From Methanobacteriota archaeon (GTDB taxonomy: Archaea > Halobacteriota > Methanomicrobia > Methanomicrobiales > Methanomicrobiaceae), in assembly GCA_023396365.1 (NCBI GenBank), contig JAEWWL010000081.1, positions 1 to 45,364 of the forward strand: a stretch of DNA of 45,364 bases. The letters run 5' to 3'. The translations under genes and the position numbers were made by a program. A model generated the notes under the pieces. That model did not search any database and had not been told where the DNA came from. It was given only the letters and a program-made list of their open reading frames with translations. Below are positions 17,657 through 27,348 of the stretch, piece after piece; within the stretch, counting starts at the first letter, position 1; every line of letters begins with the position of its first letter.

Positions 17657-18172
17657 TCAGGCCTGGGTATTTTTAATTGAAACAACTATGCGTGTTGGCG
17701 TAGGGAGCTTGTATCCTGCGGTGTTTAAAGCCTTTTTTGCCTTCTCAAGATAATCTTCAGTTGTATATACTGTGAAAATCTTCTGGCGCTCCTGAATGCG
17801 TGCTGCTGTTCCAACAGCTTTTCCAAAAGCCAGCCTCATACCTTCAGAGACACGGTCAGCTCCTGCACCTGTCGCCTGCTTGTTCTCACGAAGTACCTGG
17901 TGTGGAAATGTGCGGAGCTTGAAATGATAGTTCATCCTTCCGATTTCCTTCTGGAGCTTCCTGTTAACAGTCATACGTGCCGCCTCAAGAGCTTTGTTCT
18001 GAATCTGACACGCCTCATCTGCCTGAATTGAAATTTCAACAGGGAATTCCTGTTTAGTATTTCCCATATCAAACTGGACTACCTTGGATCCGGGTACACC
18101 GCCCATGTATTCACGTCTGGTGTATGCCTTCTTTGCAAGTGCCCTGTACATTTTCGCGGGTTTTCGAACCAT
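17657..18172 (-). CDS. rpl10e: 50S ribosomal protein L10e (uL16)
   Basis: The 171-residue protein is the archaeal homologue of uL16, located near the peptidyl transferase centre and tRNA sites. Signature segments include MVRKPAKMYRALAKKAYTR, GVPGSKVVQFDMGN, FKLRTFPHQVLRENK and GADRVSEGMRLAFGK. A GAGGAG ribosome binding site precedes the ATG by about 9 bases. It is a stand-alone gene. Confidence 0.97.
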   Translation of the reverse strand: MVRKPAKMYRALAKKAYTRREYMGGVPGSKVVQFDMGNTKQEFPVEISIQADEACQIQNKALEAARMTVNRKLQKEIGRMNYHFKLRTFPHQVLRENKQATGAGADRVSEGMRLAFGKAVGTAARIQERQKIFTVYTTEDYLEKAKKALNTAGYKLPTPTRIVVSIKNTQA

Positions 18173-18264
18173 TTTGTATTAACTCCTCGCTATCTGAATG
18201 TGCTATAAAAAATGGAGATAAATCCTAATAAACCTAACTATCTAATTGCAGAAACAAAAAATAT

Positions 18265-19020
18265 TTAAAAAGTTCCCTCACCCATAAGAGAAAGTACATA
18301 TTTTCTCAGATTTGCAAACTCAGGTGCAGTCCTGTCCCTGCATCGCGGAATATTAACATCTACAATCTCCTTTATATTCCCGGGGCGCGGCGACATGACC
18401 ACTATTCTGTCTGCCAGGAATACAGCCTCATCAACACTGTGGGTTACAAAAATTATTGTTTTTTTGGCACGCTGCCATATTTCAAGAAGCTCTCTTTGCA
18501 TCATATTTCTGGTCTGGGCATCAAGAGCGCCGAAAGGCTCGTCCATTAATAAAAGCTTTGGATCATTTGCAAGGGCACGCGCAATAGCAACACGCTGGCG
18601 CATTCCGCCTGAAAGTTCATGCGGAAATGAATCTGCAAACTGCGAGAGTCCGACAAGTTCAAGATACTTTCTGGAAGTTTTTATCCGCTCCTCTTTTGGC
18701 ACACCCTTTATCTCAAGGCCAAACCCGATATTGTCTATTACTTTAAGCCACGGAAAAAGTGAATATTCCTGAAAGACCATCCCCCTTTTTGGGTCAGGAC
18801 CCGATATGCTTTTTCCAAGAAGAAGGGCACTTCCAAAAGAGGGTGCATCAAGACCTGCAATTATTCTTAGAAGAGTTGTCTTTCCGCAGCCTGACGGGCC
18901 GACAAGGCAGATAAACTCCTCATCAGATATTTCAAGATTTACATCTTCAAGTGCGACTACCTCGTCATCTTCACCCTCAGAGAAGACTTTTTTCATATTT
19001 TCTATTGATAAAAGCGGCAT
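18265..19020 (-). CDS. ABC transporter ATP-binding protein, NitT/TauT family
   Basis: The 251-residue ATPase of a nitrate/sulfonate/taurine-type importer has Walker A GPSGCGKTT near residues 40-48, the Q-loop (VFQEYSLFPWL), the ABC signature LSGGMRQR, Walker B LLLMDEPFGALD and the H-loop THSVDEA. It begins directly after the permease stop with no gap, so the two are translationally coupled. The substrate is not set by the sequence; family members carry nitrate, sulfonates, bicarbonate or pyrimidine precursors. Confidence 0.93.
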   Translation of the reverse strand: MPLLSIENMKKVFSEGEDDEVVALEDVNLEISDEEFICLVGPSGCGKTTLLRIIAGLDAPSFGSALLLGKSISGPDPKRGMVFQEYSLFPWLKVIDNIGFGLEIKGVPKEERIKTSRKYLELVGLSQFADSFPHELSGGMRQRVAIARALANDPKLLLMDEPFGALDAQTRNMMQRELLEIWQRAKKTIIFVTHSVDEAVFLADRIVVMSPRPGNIKEIVDVNIPRCRDRTAPEFANLRKYVLSLMGEGTF

Positions 19021-19815
19021 TTAATCCTCCTCCTGCCATTTCAGCATCTGACTGTTCACATATTGCCTGAAAATAAGATCGATTAAAATTCCCATCAGAC
19101 CGAGAATCACCATGTAGACTATAACATTTGGCATCTGGTGAAGATTGTAGTATGTCCAGAGATTTTTTCCAAGCCCGTATTTTCCGCTCCCTGCACCAAA
19201 TATTTCCGCACCGACAAGACACATCCAGCCGACTCCCATCGATATCCTTATTCCGGACATTATCGAAGGAACAGCTGAAGGAAATGCCACCCTTCTGATA
19301 AGACTTAAACTGCTTGTGCAGCCCAGAACCTTTCCGGCCTCGATAAATACCTTAGGAACTCCCTTAAAGCCTGTATATGTGTTTACAAGGATTGGAAATA
19401 CCGCACCTATAAAAATTATAAAACCTGCAGCGGCATTTGTAAGTCCAAACCAGATAATTGCAAACGGAATCCATGCAAGTGGAGGTATTGGTCTGAAAAG
19501 TTCAATAAGAGGATTTAATGCCATATCGGCTTCCTTAAACCACCCCATGGCAACACCAACAGGTATTCCGACAATTATCGCAGCGCACATCCCTATTGCA
19601 AAATGCAGAAGACTGAACTCAAGATCTTTTAGAAGAGTACCCTTAGGGCCAAAAGCCATGTTAAAAAATGCTGAAACTGTATCAGTAAAGCTTGGAAGAA
19701 GGAAAGGATTTCCGACAAAATATTCAGCTATCAGCTGCCATAACACCAGAAAAATAGCAACAGATGCGGCAGGAAGCAGTATTCTTTTTGTATAGTCCTT
19801 TTTTTTTGAAGCCAT
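19021..19815 (-). CDS. ABC transporter permease, NitT/TauT family
   Basis: The 264-residue membrane protein has about six hydrophobic segments and the cytoplasmic coupling (EAA-type) loop EAGKVLGCTSSLSLIRRVAFPSA with the following PSIMSGIRISMG, diagnostic for the SsuC/TauC/NrtB group. It is middle gene of the importer operon: binding protein, permease, ATPase. The gap to the binding protein gene is 139 bases and contains T runs, which may reduce readthrough. Confidence 0.92.
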   Translation of the reverse strand: MASKKKDYTKRILLPAASVAIFLVLWQLIAEYFVGNPFLLPSFTDTVSAFFNMAFGPKGTLLKDLEFSLLHFAIGMCAAIIVGIPVGVAMGWFKEADMALNPLIELFRPIPPLAWIPFAIIWFGLTNAAAGFIIFIGAVFPILVNTYTGFKGVPKVFIEAGKVLGCTSSLSLIRRVAFPSAVPSIMSGIRISMGVGWMCLVGAEIFGAGSGKYGLGKNLWTYYNLHQMPNVIVYMVILGLMGILIDLIFRQYVNSQMLKWQEED

Positions 19816-19954
19816 ATTCTTTCCTTATGCAGATTGAATGCAATTTATGATATAATTATAGCAACTGCAAATTCATTTTTCCCCGCACAGCTTTATTATT
19901 AAATATTATATTCATAATTTTAATGAGTAAGGCATTAAATAATAAAAAAAAGAT

Positions 19955-20971
19955 TCAGGCAGTTTCAACTGCCTTTTCATAAAATGACAGGTCAAATATT
20001 TCATCTGCTGTCAGATTTTTCTTTATGTATCCGAGTTTGTTCTGGGCCTCAACATAAGATAAAACTCCGTCGACAATCAGATTTGGATCTGATACCCATT
20101 CGCCGTCCCAGTTTTCAAAGGACTTTGCAGCAACCTCTTTTGTATTCTTTGTGTAATCCGCATATATCTGTGCGGCTTCATCAGGGTTTTTGCTGTTGTA
20201 ATCTGATGCCTTAATGTGGGTTTTTATAATTGCAACAACAGCATCCGGATTTTCCCGGATAAGTTTTCCGCTTACAACCAGAACACAGCACGGATGGTTC
20301 TTGCTCATCTCTCCGGACCAGACAACAATCTTTCCATATCCGTCTTCTTCAATAATTGTAGGTGAAGGCGCCGGCAGAAACACCGAGTCAACCTGTCCTG
20401 CCGTTATTGCAGTCACTGCATCACCAGGACCCATTGATCTTATATCAACATCAGTTTCAGGGTTTATTCCGTTAGACTCAAGCCAGTCTCTAAGAAGAGT
20501 GTCCTGAATAGTTCCCGACGGAAATGTTGCTATTGTGTGGCCTTTGAGTGAGTCAGGCCCTGTGTATTCCATATCAGGCTTTACAACAAGTCCTGAGCCC
20601 TGAGTCTGGACTGCTGCAACAATCTTTGCATCTAGTCCCGTAGCAATTGCAGAAAGAACAGGTGCTGCTCCAACATACGCAACGTCAATATCCCCGCCAA
20701 GCATTGCCTGCATCTCAGGCGCTCCTGTCGGGAAGAGATATTCATTCTTTGCAGCATCAACACTGAAGCCATAAGGTTTCAGACTCTCATTCCACCATCC
20801 CTTCTTCATAGCTGTCATGTAAGCAAGCTGATGTGTGCTTGGCTGATAGCCAAAGTTTAATTCTTTTGCTTCAGCCTCTTTTTTGCCGGATGATGCATCT
20901 GTACATCCTGCTGCCAGAATAAATCCGGCAGCGACAAAAAATACAAGTAATAGACCAGTAAATTGTTTCAT
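19955..20971 (-). CDS. ABC transporter substrate-binding lipoprotein, NitT/TauT family
   Basis: The 338-residue protein starts with a lipoprotein signal ending in LAAGC at residues 19-23, so Cys23 is the probable lipid-anchored residue. The mature part has the SsuA/TauA-type binding protein features: LNFGYQPSTHQLAYMTAMKKG, a GDIDVAYVGAAP hinge and AITAGQVDSVFLPAP. Length and order of segments match family 'ABC transporter substrate-binding protein (NMT1-like)'. A TATA-like CTTATATTA (plus-strand 21014-21022) and a GGGG five bases before the ATG mark the operon promoter. Confidence 0.92.
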   Translation of the reverse strand: MKQFTGLLLVFFVAAGFILAAGCTDASSGKKEAEAKELNFGYQPSTHQLAYMTAMKKGWWNESLKPYGFSVDAAKNEYLFPTGAPEMQAMLGGDIDVAYVGAAPVLSAIATGLDAKIVAAVQTQGSGLVVKPDMEYTGPDSLKGHTIATFPSGTIQDTLLRDWLESNGINPETDVDIRSMGPGDAVTAITAGQVDSVFLPAPSPTIIEEDGYGKIVVWSGEMSKNHPCCVLVVSGKLIRENPDAVVAIIKTHIKASDYNSKNPDEAAQIYADYTKNTKEVAAKSFENWDGEWVSDPNLIVDGVLSYVEAQNKLGYIKKNLTADEIFDLSFYEKAVETA

Positions 20972-21343
20972 TTCTACCCCTGTTTACTATAAACATTATT
21001 TTTTAAACATGATTAATATAAGAAAATATCTTTTTGCCCACAAAATTTAGTACTAAAAGCCAAATATAAAATAAATAATTAATAGTCTAAGCCAAATTTT
21101 TAAAAATTGCATTTCCATATTCAGGGTTAAAACTCTGTTTTCCCTAAAGCGATCATCCACATCATCACTGCCGAATTTAACTATTCTTTTCCATCAGTAA
21201 AATTGCAGTCATTCAATGAGGACATAAAATATCAAAAAGAAAAAATCCAAAACATTGCATAAAAAATCAGGTCTTAGATTATTGATAAATCAATAGTCGC
21301 CTTAAATATGCATCTGGACATATAACTATGGCAGGAGATTTTC
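20972..21343. promoter_or_regulatory. Divergent promoter region between the importer operon and argH
   Basis: This 372-base AT-rich stretch carries both promoters. For argH, CTTAAATAT at 21301-21309 lies 35 bases from the ATG and GGAG at 21334-21337 is a good ribosome binding site. ATTGAT-AA-ATCAAT at 21281-21294 is a perfect hyphenated palindrome just upstream of that TATA box. CAGGGTT-AA-AACTCTG at 21122-21137 is an imperfect palindrome (one mismatch). Either could be an operator; no ORF is seen. Confidence 0.5.
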
Positions 21344-22822
21344 ATGAGCAAAGACCCGCTTAGAGGGGGGCGTCTTGGCGATGACCGCCCGCTGCAAGTA
21401 TGGGAATATCTTTCATCAGCAGATGCCGACAGGTTCATAGGAGAGTCAGACATTCTTGTCGATATTGGCCACCTTTTGATGCTTCAAAAGCAAAGCATAA
21501 TCGATTATGATTCTGCAAAAGCGATTATGGAGGTGCTTTTGGACCTTCATCAAAACGGCCTTCCCGAATCTGTTTTTGATTCAAAATATGAGGATATTCA
21601 TGCAGGAATCGAAGCATATATAATTGAACAGGCAGGAGCCGAAAAAGGCGGACGCCTTCATATGGGCCGGTCAAGAAACGACGAGGTTGCAACCTGTGTC
21701 CGAATAAGGCTAAGGCAGGAGATGCTTGATATCCTAAGTGAGATTGCAGGGCTCAGAGGAGAGCTTATAAAACTTTCAGGAGAGCACAAAAAGACATTCA
21801 TGCCCGGATTCACCCATATGCAGTATGCACAGCCGACAACACTTGCGCATTACCTGATGAATTATGAACAGGCCTTTGGCCGGGATTTTGAGCGGTTTGG
21901 CGATGCATTATTAAGAGTCAACCTATGCCCTCTTGGCGCTGCTGCCTTTGCATCAACCGGATATCCTGTTGACAGGGAGTACACCTCAGGGCTTTTAGGC
22001 TTTCCGGGTATCCTTGAAAACTCAATGGATTGTGTTTCAGGCAGGGATTTTTGCATAGAAACTATCTCGGCATGCGCAATACTGATGACAAACCTAAGCA
22101 GAATGTGCGAGGAGCTTATCATATGGAGTTCTTCTTTTGCAGGATTTGTAAGCCTTGATGATGCCTACTGCTCAACAAGCTCTATTATGCCGCAGAAGAA
22201 AAATCCCGACTGCGCAGAAATAATGCGCGGAAAGGCAGGATCAGCCGCAGGAGAGCTTACAGCAGCACTGGCACAGATAAAAGGCCTTCCAATGAGCTAC
22301 AACCGTGACATGCAGGATTTATGGCCGCACCTGTGGAGAGCCGTATGTGATGCAAAATTATCTGCGGCCATTATGACAGGGATGATAAAAACCGCCCGGT
22401 TCAACATTGAAAAAATGGCTGAGGAGGCAGGGAAAGGATTCTCCACAGCAACCGAGCTTGCAGACGTGATGGTCAGGGACTTTGGACTCCCGTTCAGGAC
22501 AGCACACGCAATAGTCGGGCGTGCAGTAAGGCTTGGAAAACTTGATTCTGAAACACTTGAAAAGGCCTCTGTTGAAATGGCAGGCATTTCCCTTAAAGAA
22601 AAAGGTATAGATGAAAAGGCTGTCGCAAAGGCACTTGACGTAGAATTTTCCATACAGCAGAGGAGTGCACCAGGCGGCCCTTCACCGCAGGCTGTTCAAA
22701 GAAGCATTGAAAAGAAGGCATCCGCATTAAAAGAAGATGAGGAATGGATAGAATCAGTCAGGAATAATATTGAAAACTCTCTTAAAAATATGATTAAACA
22801 GGCAGAGGAGATGATTAATTAA
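21344..22822 (+). CDS. argH: Argininosuccinate lyase
   Basis: ArgH splits argininosuccinate into arginine and fumarate, the last step of arginine synthesis. The 492-residue protein has GRSRNDEVAT near residue 108, HMQYAQPTTLAHY, and the superfamily signature SSIMPQKKNPD near 280 with the flexible catalytic loop serine. The long C-terminal helix region is intact. GGAG at 21334 sets the ATG at 21344. It precedes gatD by two bases, so argH, gatD and gatE probably form one operon. Confidence 0.96.
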   Translation: MSKDPLRGGRLGDDRPLQVWEYLSSADADRFIGESDILVDIGHLLMLQKQSIIDYDSAKAIMEVLLDLHQNGLPESVFDSKYEDIHAGIEAYIIEQAGAEKGGRLHMGRSRNDEVATCVRIRLRQEMLDILSEIAGLRGELIKLSGEHKKTFMPGFTHMQYAQPTTLAHYLMNYEQAFGRDFERFGDALLRVNLCPLGAAAFASTGYPVDREYTSGLLGFPGILENSMDCVSGRDFCIETISACAILMTNLSRMCEELIIWSSSFAGFVSLDDAYCSTSSIMPQKKNPDCAEIMRGKAGSAAGELTAALAQIKGLPMSYNRDMQDLWPHLWRAVCDAKLSAAIMTGMIKTARFNIEKMAEEAGKGFSTATELADVMVRDFGLPFRTAHAIVGRAVRLGKLDSETLEKASVEMAGISLKEKGIDEKAVAKALDVEFSIQQRSAPGGPSPQAVQRSIEKKASALKEDEEWIESVRNNIENSLKNMIKQAEEMIN

Positions 22823-22824
22823 CA

Positions 22825-24045
22825 ATGGAGTCAGGAGACAAAATTCTTTGCAGCTATGCAGGAACCGAGCTTAAAGGGACTTATATAACAGAAAGAAACA
22901 AAAAAGCCGTAATAAAGCTTGACAACGGCTACAATATCGGAGTTGACCACTCTGCAATAAAAAAAACAGAGGGGCAAAAGGCGCCATCATCTGCTACCAA
23001 AAAAATTGAGCAGGACAAAAATCTCCCCACACTATCAATAATTTCAACAGGCGGAACTATTGCCTCAAAGATTGATTACAGGACAGGCGCAGTTACAAGC
23101 CAGTTTGAGGCTGATGACATCCTCCGTGCAGTACCGGGACTGAAAGATATTGCCTGTTTTAATGCCCATGTTCCTGCAACAATTCTATCGGAGAACATGA
23201 CTGCAGAAATATGGAGGACACTTGCAGGAACCATTTATGATGAAATAAAAGCAGGAACCCGGGGAATCATTGTAACACACGGGACAGACACCCTGGCATA
23301 TTCAGCCGCAGCTGTAAGCTTTATGGTTAAAACCCCCATACCCATAATATTTGTCGGTTCCCAGCGATCTGCAGACAGGCCTTCAAGCGACAACGTAATG
23401 AATGCAATGTGCAGCGCAAAAGCTGCCCTCTCTGATCTTGGTGAGGTTGCGGTTGTGATGCACGGCTCGACAAATGACGACTTCTGCTCAGTCCACAGGG
23501 GAACACGGGTTAGAAAGATGCACACATCAAGGCGTGACGCATTCAGGAGCATGAATATAAAGCCTCTTGGAAAGGTTGACTACCCGTCACTGGATGTCAC
23601 TCTTGAAAGCCACGCCATAAGACGCGGCAGCAACAAGGCAGAACTTTTTGACAGGCTTGAAGAGAATGTCGGACTTTTGTATTTCTATCCGGGGATGAAA
23701 CCTGAGATAATCGATGCATTATCCGGCTATAAAGGGCTTGTTATCGCAGGAACCGGTCTTGGGCATACATCATCTCTTTGCATAGACAGCATAAAGAGCC
23801 TTGCTGAGAGCGGATGTGAGGTTGTGATGACATCGCAGTGCCTTAGCGGACGCGTCTGCGACAGGGTATACGACACCGGACGCGACTTACTTGATGCAGG
23901 AATAATTGAGGGAGAAGATATGCTCCCTGAAGTTGCCTTTGTAAAGCTCATGTGGGTTTTAGGACAGGAGAAGAACTCTTCAAAAGTAAGGGAACTTATG
24001 AAGACAAGTCTTGCCGGAGAGACAGAGAGGTGCCTGCATGACTAA
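22825..24045 (+). CDS. gatD: Glutamyl-tRNA(Gln) amidotransferase subunit D
   Basis: GatD is the asparaginase-like subunit that releases ammonia from glutamine for the archaeal GatDE amidotransferase, which converts Glu-tRNA(Gln) to Gln-tRNA(Gln). After an N-terminal extension of about 70 residues typical of GatD come STGGTIASKIDYRTGAV and IIVTHGTDTLAYSA, carrying the two catalytic Thr residues, with a downstream Asp and Lys (EVAVVMHG region). Length 406 is near that of the family. Its end overlaps gatE by eight bases. Confidence 0.96.
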   Translation: MESGDKILCSYAGTELKGTYITERNKKAVIKLDNGYNIGVDHSAIKKTEGQKAPSSATKKIEQDKNLPTLSIISTGGTIASKIDYRTGAVTSQFEADDILRAVPGLKDIACFNAHVPATILSENMTAEIWRTLAGTIYDEIKAGTRGIIVTHGTDTLAYSAAAVSFMVKTPIPIIFVGSQRSADRPSSDNVMNAMCSAKAALSDLGEVAVVMHGSTNDDFCSVHRGTRVRKMHTSRRDAFRSMNIKPLGKVDYPSLDVTLESHAIRRGSNKAELFDRLEENVGLLYFYPGMKPEIIDALSGYKGLVIAGTGLGHTSSLCIDSIKSLAESGCEVVMTSQCLSGRVCDRVYDTGRDLLDAGIIEGEDMLPEVAFVKLMWVLGQEKNSSKVRELMKTSLAGETERCLHD

Positions 24046-25882
24046 CTATGAAGAGATCGGTCTTAAGGCAGGAATAGAGATTCACCAGCAGCTTGACACA
24101 AAAGAAAAGCTCTTCTGCCACTGCCCGACTGTTCTTCGCGATGTATCAGACAGATGCGGGGAGTTTAAAAGATACCTCAGGGCAACCGAGAGTGAGATGG
24201 GTGAGATTGACCGTGCCGCAGAAGAGGAGATGAAAAAGCAGGACAGAATTTACACTTATTATCAATATGATACCACATGTCTTATAGAAAACGACGAAGA
24301 GCCTCCTGCACCAATGAACACAGAGGCCCTCGGACTAAGTCTGACTCTTGCAAAGATGATGAACATGACTCCTGTAAGCCAGGTTCATGTCATGAGAAAA
24401 CTTGTAATTGACGGCTCAAACACCAGCGGATTTCAAAGGACATCTCTTGTTGCACTAAACGGAAAAATTCCCTGCATCCCCGGAGGTGCCGGCATTGAGT
24501 CAATCTGTCTTGAGGAGGAGGCAGCCCAGCGTGTCGAGGGAGACACCTTTTCACTGGACAGACTTGGAATTCCACTTGCCGAGATTACAACAGCACCGGA
24601 TATGAAAACACCGGAACAGGTCAAAGAGGTGGCATCATACATTGGAATGCTTCTTCGCTCAACCGGGAGAGTAAAACGCGGTCTTGGAACAATCCGCCAG
24701 GATGTCAATATCTCAATTAAGGGCGGGGCAAGGGTTGAGATTAAAGGCGTCCAGGATTTAAATCTGATAGATGAGGTTGTAAGACGTGAGGCATTAAGGC
24801 AGCAGAACCTCATTGCAATACGAGAAGAGCTGAACAGAAGAAAAGCATCAGTATCAGAAGAGATATTTGATGCAACTGAAATCTTTAAAGATACCGGCTC
24901 TGCAATTTTAAAGCGTGCTAAATGCATTCTTGCCATCCGTTTAAACGGATTTGCAGGTCTTGTAGGAAGAGAGATTCAGCCGGGAAGAAGGCTTGGAAGT
25001 GAAATTTCGGATTACGCAAAGAAGTGCGGTGTTGGAGGGCTGTTTCATACCGACGAACTTCCTGCATATGGTGTTACAGAAGAAGAGGTTGCAGCCCTTC
25101 GCGAATACACAAAAGCAAAGCCACAGGACTGTATAATTCTCGTTGCAGATACAAAAAAGAAAGCCTCCTGTGCAACAGGGCAGATAATAAAACGCTCAAA
25201 ACTTTCATTTGAAGGAGTCCCGGAAGAGACTCGAAAGATGCTTGATGAAGGCTCAACTGCCTACATGAGGCCGCTTCCGGGCGCTGCAAGGATGTACCCG
25301 GAGACCGATGTATTCGCATCAGAGATTAGTGATGATTACTGGAATTCAATAAAAATTCCTGAGTTATTAACAGAAAAAGAGAAGCGGTTTTCCGAAGAGT
25401 TCGGACTTGACCCTGCACTATCCAAAAACATGGCCTATTCAGTCAGGTGCCCTCTTTTTGAAGAGGCAGTATCAGAGGGCGTTAAGCCAACACTTGCCGC
25501 AAGAACGCTTTACTCTACACTAAGGGAAATCAGACGTGAGGGATTTGACACAGCGAAATTAAAAGATTATGAATTAATAGAGATTTTAATCGCTGTCGAA
25601 AGCGGTAAAGCTGCAAAAGAAGCAATCCCTGATATTATAAAAGAGGTAATAAAAGGTGTAAGCGTTGAATCTGCAATGGAGATGATATCCCCTTCTGTTT
25701 CACAGGAGGAATTAATCAGCGTCATATCCGCTGTTATTGCAGAGCGAACAGACTATGTAAAAGAGCAGGGTATGAGAGCATTAGGGCCGCTCATGGGTGT
25801 AGTCATGAAAGAGATGCGCGGAAAGGTAGACGGGAAAATAATAAGCGAGGCTTTGAAAACAGAGCTTAAGAGAATCCTGTAA
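24038..25882 (+). CDS. gatE: Glutamyl-tRNA(Gln) amidotransferase subunit E
   Basis: GatE is the GatB-like kinase/transamidase subunit that activates Glu-tRNA(Gln) with ATP. The 614-residue protein starts MTNYEEIGLKAGIEIHQQLD, contains the GatB/E signature region (TCLIENDEEPPAPMN, VIDGSNTSGFQRTSLV, RQDVNISIKGGARVEIKGVQ), an inserted AspRS-type domain from about 280 to 400 and a C-terminal helical YqeY-like tail. The ATG at 24038 is chosen over the in-frame one at 24011 because it matches the family start and follows GAGAGG. Confidence 0.96.
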   Translation: MTNYEEIGLKAGIEIHQQLDTKEKLFCHCPTVLRDVSDRCGEFKRYLRATESEMGEIDRAAEEEMKKQDRIYTYYQYDTTCLIENDEEPPAPMNTEALGLSLTLAKMMNMTPVSQVHVMRKLVIDGSNTSGFQRTSLVALNGKIPCIPGGAGIESICLEEEAAQRVEGDTFSLDRLGIPLAEITTAPDMKTPEQVKEVASYIGMLLRSTGRVKRGLGTIRQDVNISIKGGARVEIKGVQDLNLIDEVVRREALRQQNLIAIREELNRRKASVSEEIFDATEIFKDTGSAILKRAKCILAIRLNGFAGLVGREIQPGRRLGSEISDYAKKCGVGGLFHTDELPAYGVTEEEVAALREYTKAKPQDCIILVADTKKKASCATGQIIKRSKLSFEGVPEETRKMLDEGSTAYMRPLPGAARMYPETDVFASEISDDYWNSIKIPELLTEKEKRFSEEFGLDPALSKNMAYSVRCPLFEEAVSEGVKPTLAARTLYSTLREIRREGFDTAKLKDYELIEILIAVESGKAAKEAIPDIIKEVIKGVSVESAMEMISPSVSQEELISVISAVIAERTDYVKEQGMRALGPLMGVVMKEMRGKVDGKIISEALKTELKRIL

Positions 25883-25900
25883 TTTTTATCAGAAATATTA

Positions 25901-25941
25901 CTTTTTTTGATTATTCTCCCAGCTTTTTTAATTATTCTCCC
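25901..25941 (+). terminator. Duplicated T-run terminator after gatE
   Basis: Two direct copies of a T-tract followed by ATTATTCTCCC (25901-25920 and 25923-25941, differing in T-run length and one base) follow the gatE stop. The T7 and T6 tracts are likely archaeal termination sites; the duplication probably arose by slippage. Confidence 0.45.
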
Positions 25942-26037
25942 GGACATGTATTTTATTCTGGTTTCATAAAAGATTCACTGCCCCAAATTCAAAAGTCAAT
26001 GCAATAATAAGCGCAGAAATTAAAAAAAATATTCTGA

Positions 26038-27204
26038 TTATTTCATAACAATTTTGTGCATTAAATCTGTGACACCTGCCTTTCTCCTTCTTCTTCGGGA
26101 TGCAGGGCCGAATCCGCCGATACCCATCCCGGATGGAGGTTCAGCAAACATCTCCGAGTCAATTCTGTCTGAAATTTCATCAAAAATTCTTTTATATGCA
26201 GGGCAGTGAGGATCAACACCCTCAACCCTGCCGCCGGTTGGAGCAATCGCATTGTACGGGCATCCTCCGCGGCAGTATGAGATATGGCGGCAGTCCCTGC
26301 AGTTTTCGTCAACAAAGCCTTTGAAATCCTGCATAAGCCTCCATGCCTTTGAGCTTTCAATCTCCTCCTGTTTAGGGTTATCATGCACATTTCCCATCAG
26401 ATATTTTTGCATTCCGACAAACCTGTAGCACGGATATATTCCTCCGTCAGGCCCGATTGCAAATGTTGTTCCCATGCAGTCGGCAAAGGTGCAGACACTG
26501 CCCCTCCTTGTAAAAACACATCTTATAAGATCGTTTATATTCATTATTTCGGCTTTGTCCATATGCATTATAGCCATATCCAGAAGATATACTAGGAGTT
26601 CACCATATTTTTCAGGTGCAAGTGCATATCTTTGCGGCTCATTTCCCCTGAGTGAAGGAAGTGCGGGGTGAAGCTTAAGAGGCAGTCCGTTGTCCATGAA
26701 ATATTTGAAAATTTCTTCTTTTCGTTCGTATGAGTCTGCGGTAAAAGTGCAGATGTACTTCACGTCAAGTCCGTTTTCCTTTGCAATTCTGCAGCCCTCC
26801 ATATTTTTGTCATAATATCCGCACCCTCTCTGAATGTCGTTTATCTCTTTTGGCCCGTCGATGCTTGAGCCAACAGGAATATTGTATTCTGCAAAAATTT
26901 TTGCAATCTCAGGTGTCATTCTCCAGAGATTTGTCTGAATTGCAAAAGCAGGCTCAAGGTGCTTTAATCCTTCAGAGATAATTAATAGAGCCTCCCTGAA
27001 AAAACCGGCTCCGGCAAGGAGTGGTTCGCCGCCATGAAATGTCACAGTTACCTGATAATCTTTAAGATTTTTAAGCCACCCGACTGTTTTTTTTACAGTG
27101 TCAATGGTCATTACCGGTGAGTTCTCTTCTGAGCTCCAGCAGTAGACACAGTTTGAGGGGCAGCCCAGGGTCGGGATAATCATTACATGAAACGGACTTT
27201 TCAT
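26038..27204 (-). CDS. Radical SAM/SPASM enzyme, putative peptide-modifying
   Basis: The 388-residue protein has the radical SAM cluster motif C15-x3-C19-x2-C22 and a C-terminal SPASM region with seven or more cysteines (CTFADC, CYRF, CRDCRHISYCRGGCP, CPAYKR), which would bind auxiliary 4Fe-4S clusters. This architecture belongs to anaerobic sulfatase-maturase-like and peptide-maturing enzymes; it resembles the methanogen family of putative peptide-modifying radical SAM enzymes typified by Mhun_1560 (recalled, not searched). An Arg-rich GPASRRRRRKAG tail follows. No Cys-repeat precursor peptide was found in the adjoining gaps. It is divergent from the cupin gene. Confidence 0.82.
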   Translation of the reverse strand: MKSPFHVMIIPTLGCPSNCVYCWSSEENSPVMTIDTVKKTVGWLKNLKDYQVTVTFHGGEPLLAGAGFFREALLIISEGLKHLEPAFAIQTNLWRMTPEIAKIFAEYNIPVGSSIDGPKEINDIQRGCGYYDKNMEGCRIAKENGLDVKYICTFTADSYERKEEIFKYFMDNGLPLKLHPALPSLRGNEPQRYALAPEKYGELLVYLLDMAIMHMDKAEIMNINDLIRCVFTRRGSVCTFADCMGTTFAIGPDGGIYPCYRFVGMQKYLMGNVHDNPKQEEIESSKAWRLMQDFKGFVDENCRDCRHISYCRGGCPYNAIAPTGGRVEGVDPHCPAYKRIFDEISDRIDSEMFAEPPSGMGIGGFGPASRRRRRKAGVTDLMHKIVMK

Positions 27205-27348
27205 CAGAGTAATTTAGGAATTTAAAAAAAGTATATCTTTCCTTTGTGCTATTAAAAATACTGACAATATTTTAGATAAATGCTTAGAAGAAATAAATAT
27301 AAATATTTTCAGGCATAAGACATCAATTCACAAAAGGAGGATATGAAT
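27205..27348. promoter_or_regulatory. Divergent promoter between radical SAM gene and cupin gene
   Basis: An AT-rich AAATATAAATATTTT at 27293-27307 supplies a TATA box for the cupin gene. AAAAGGAGG at 27332-27340 is a strong Shine-Dalgarno sequence whose spacing of eight bases favours the second of two ATGs (27349) over the first (27343, spacing two). Confidence 0.55.
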
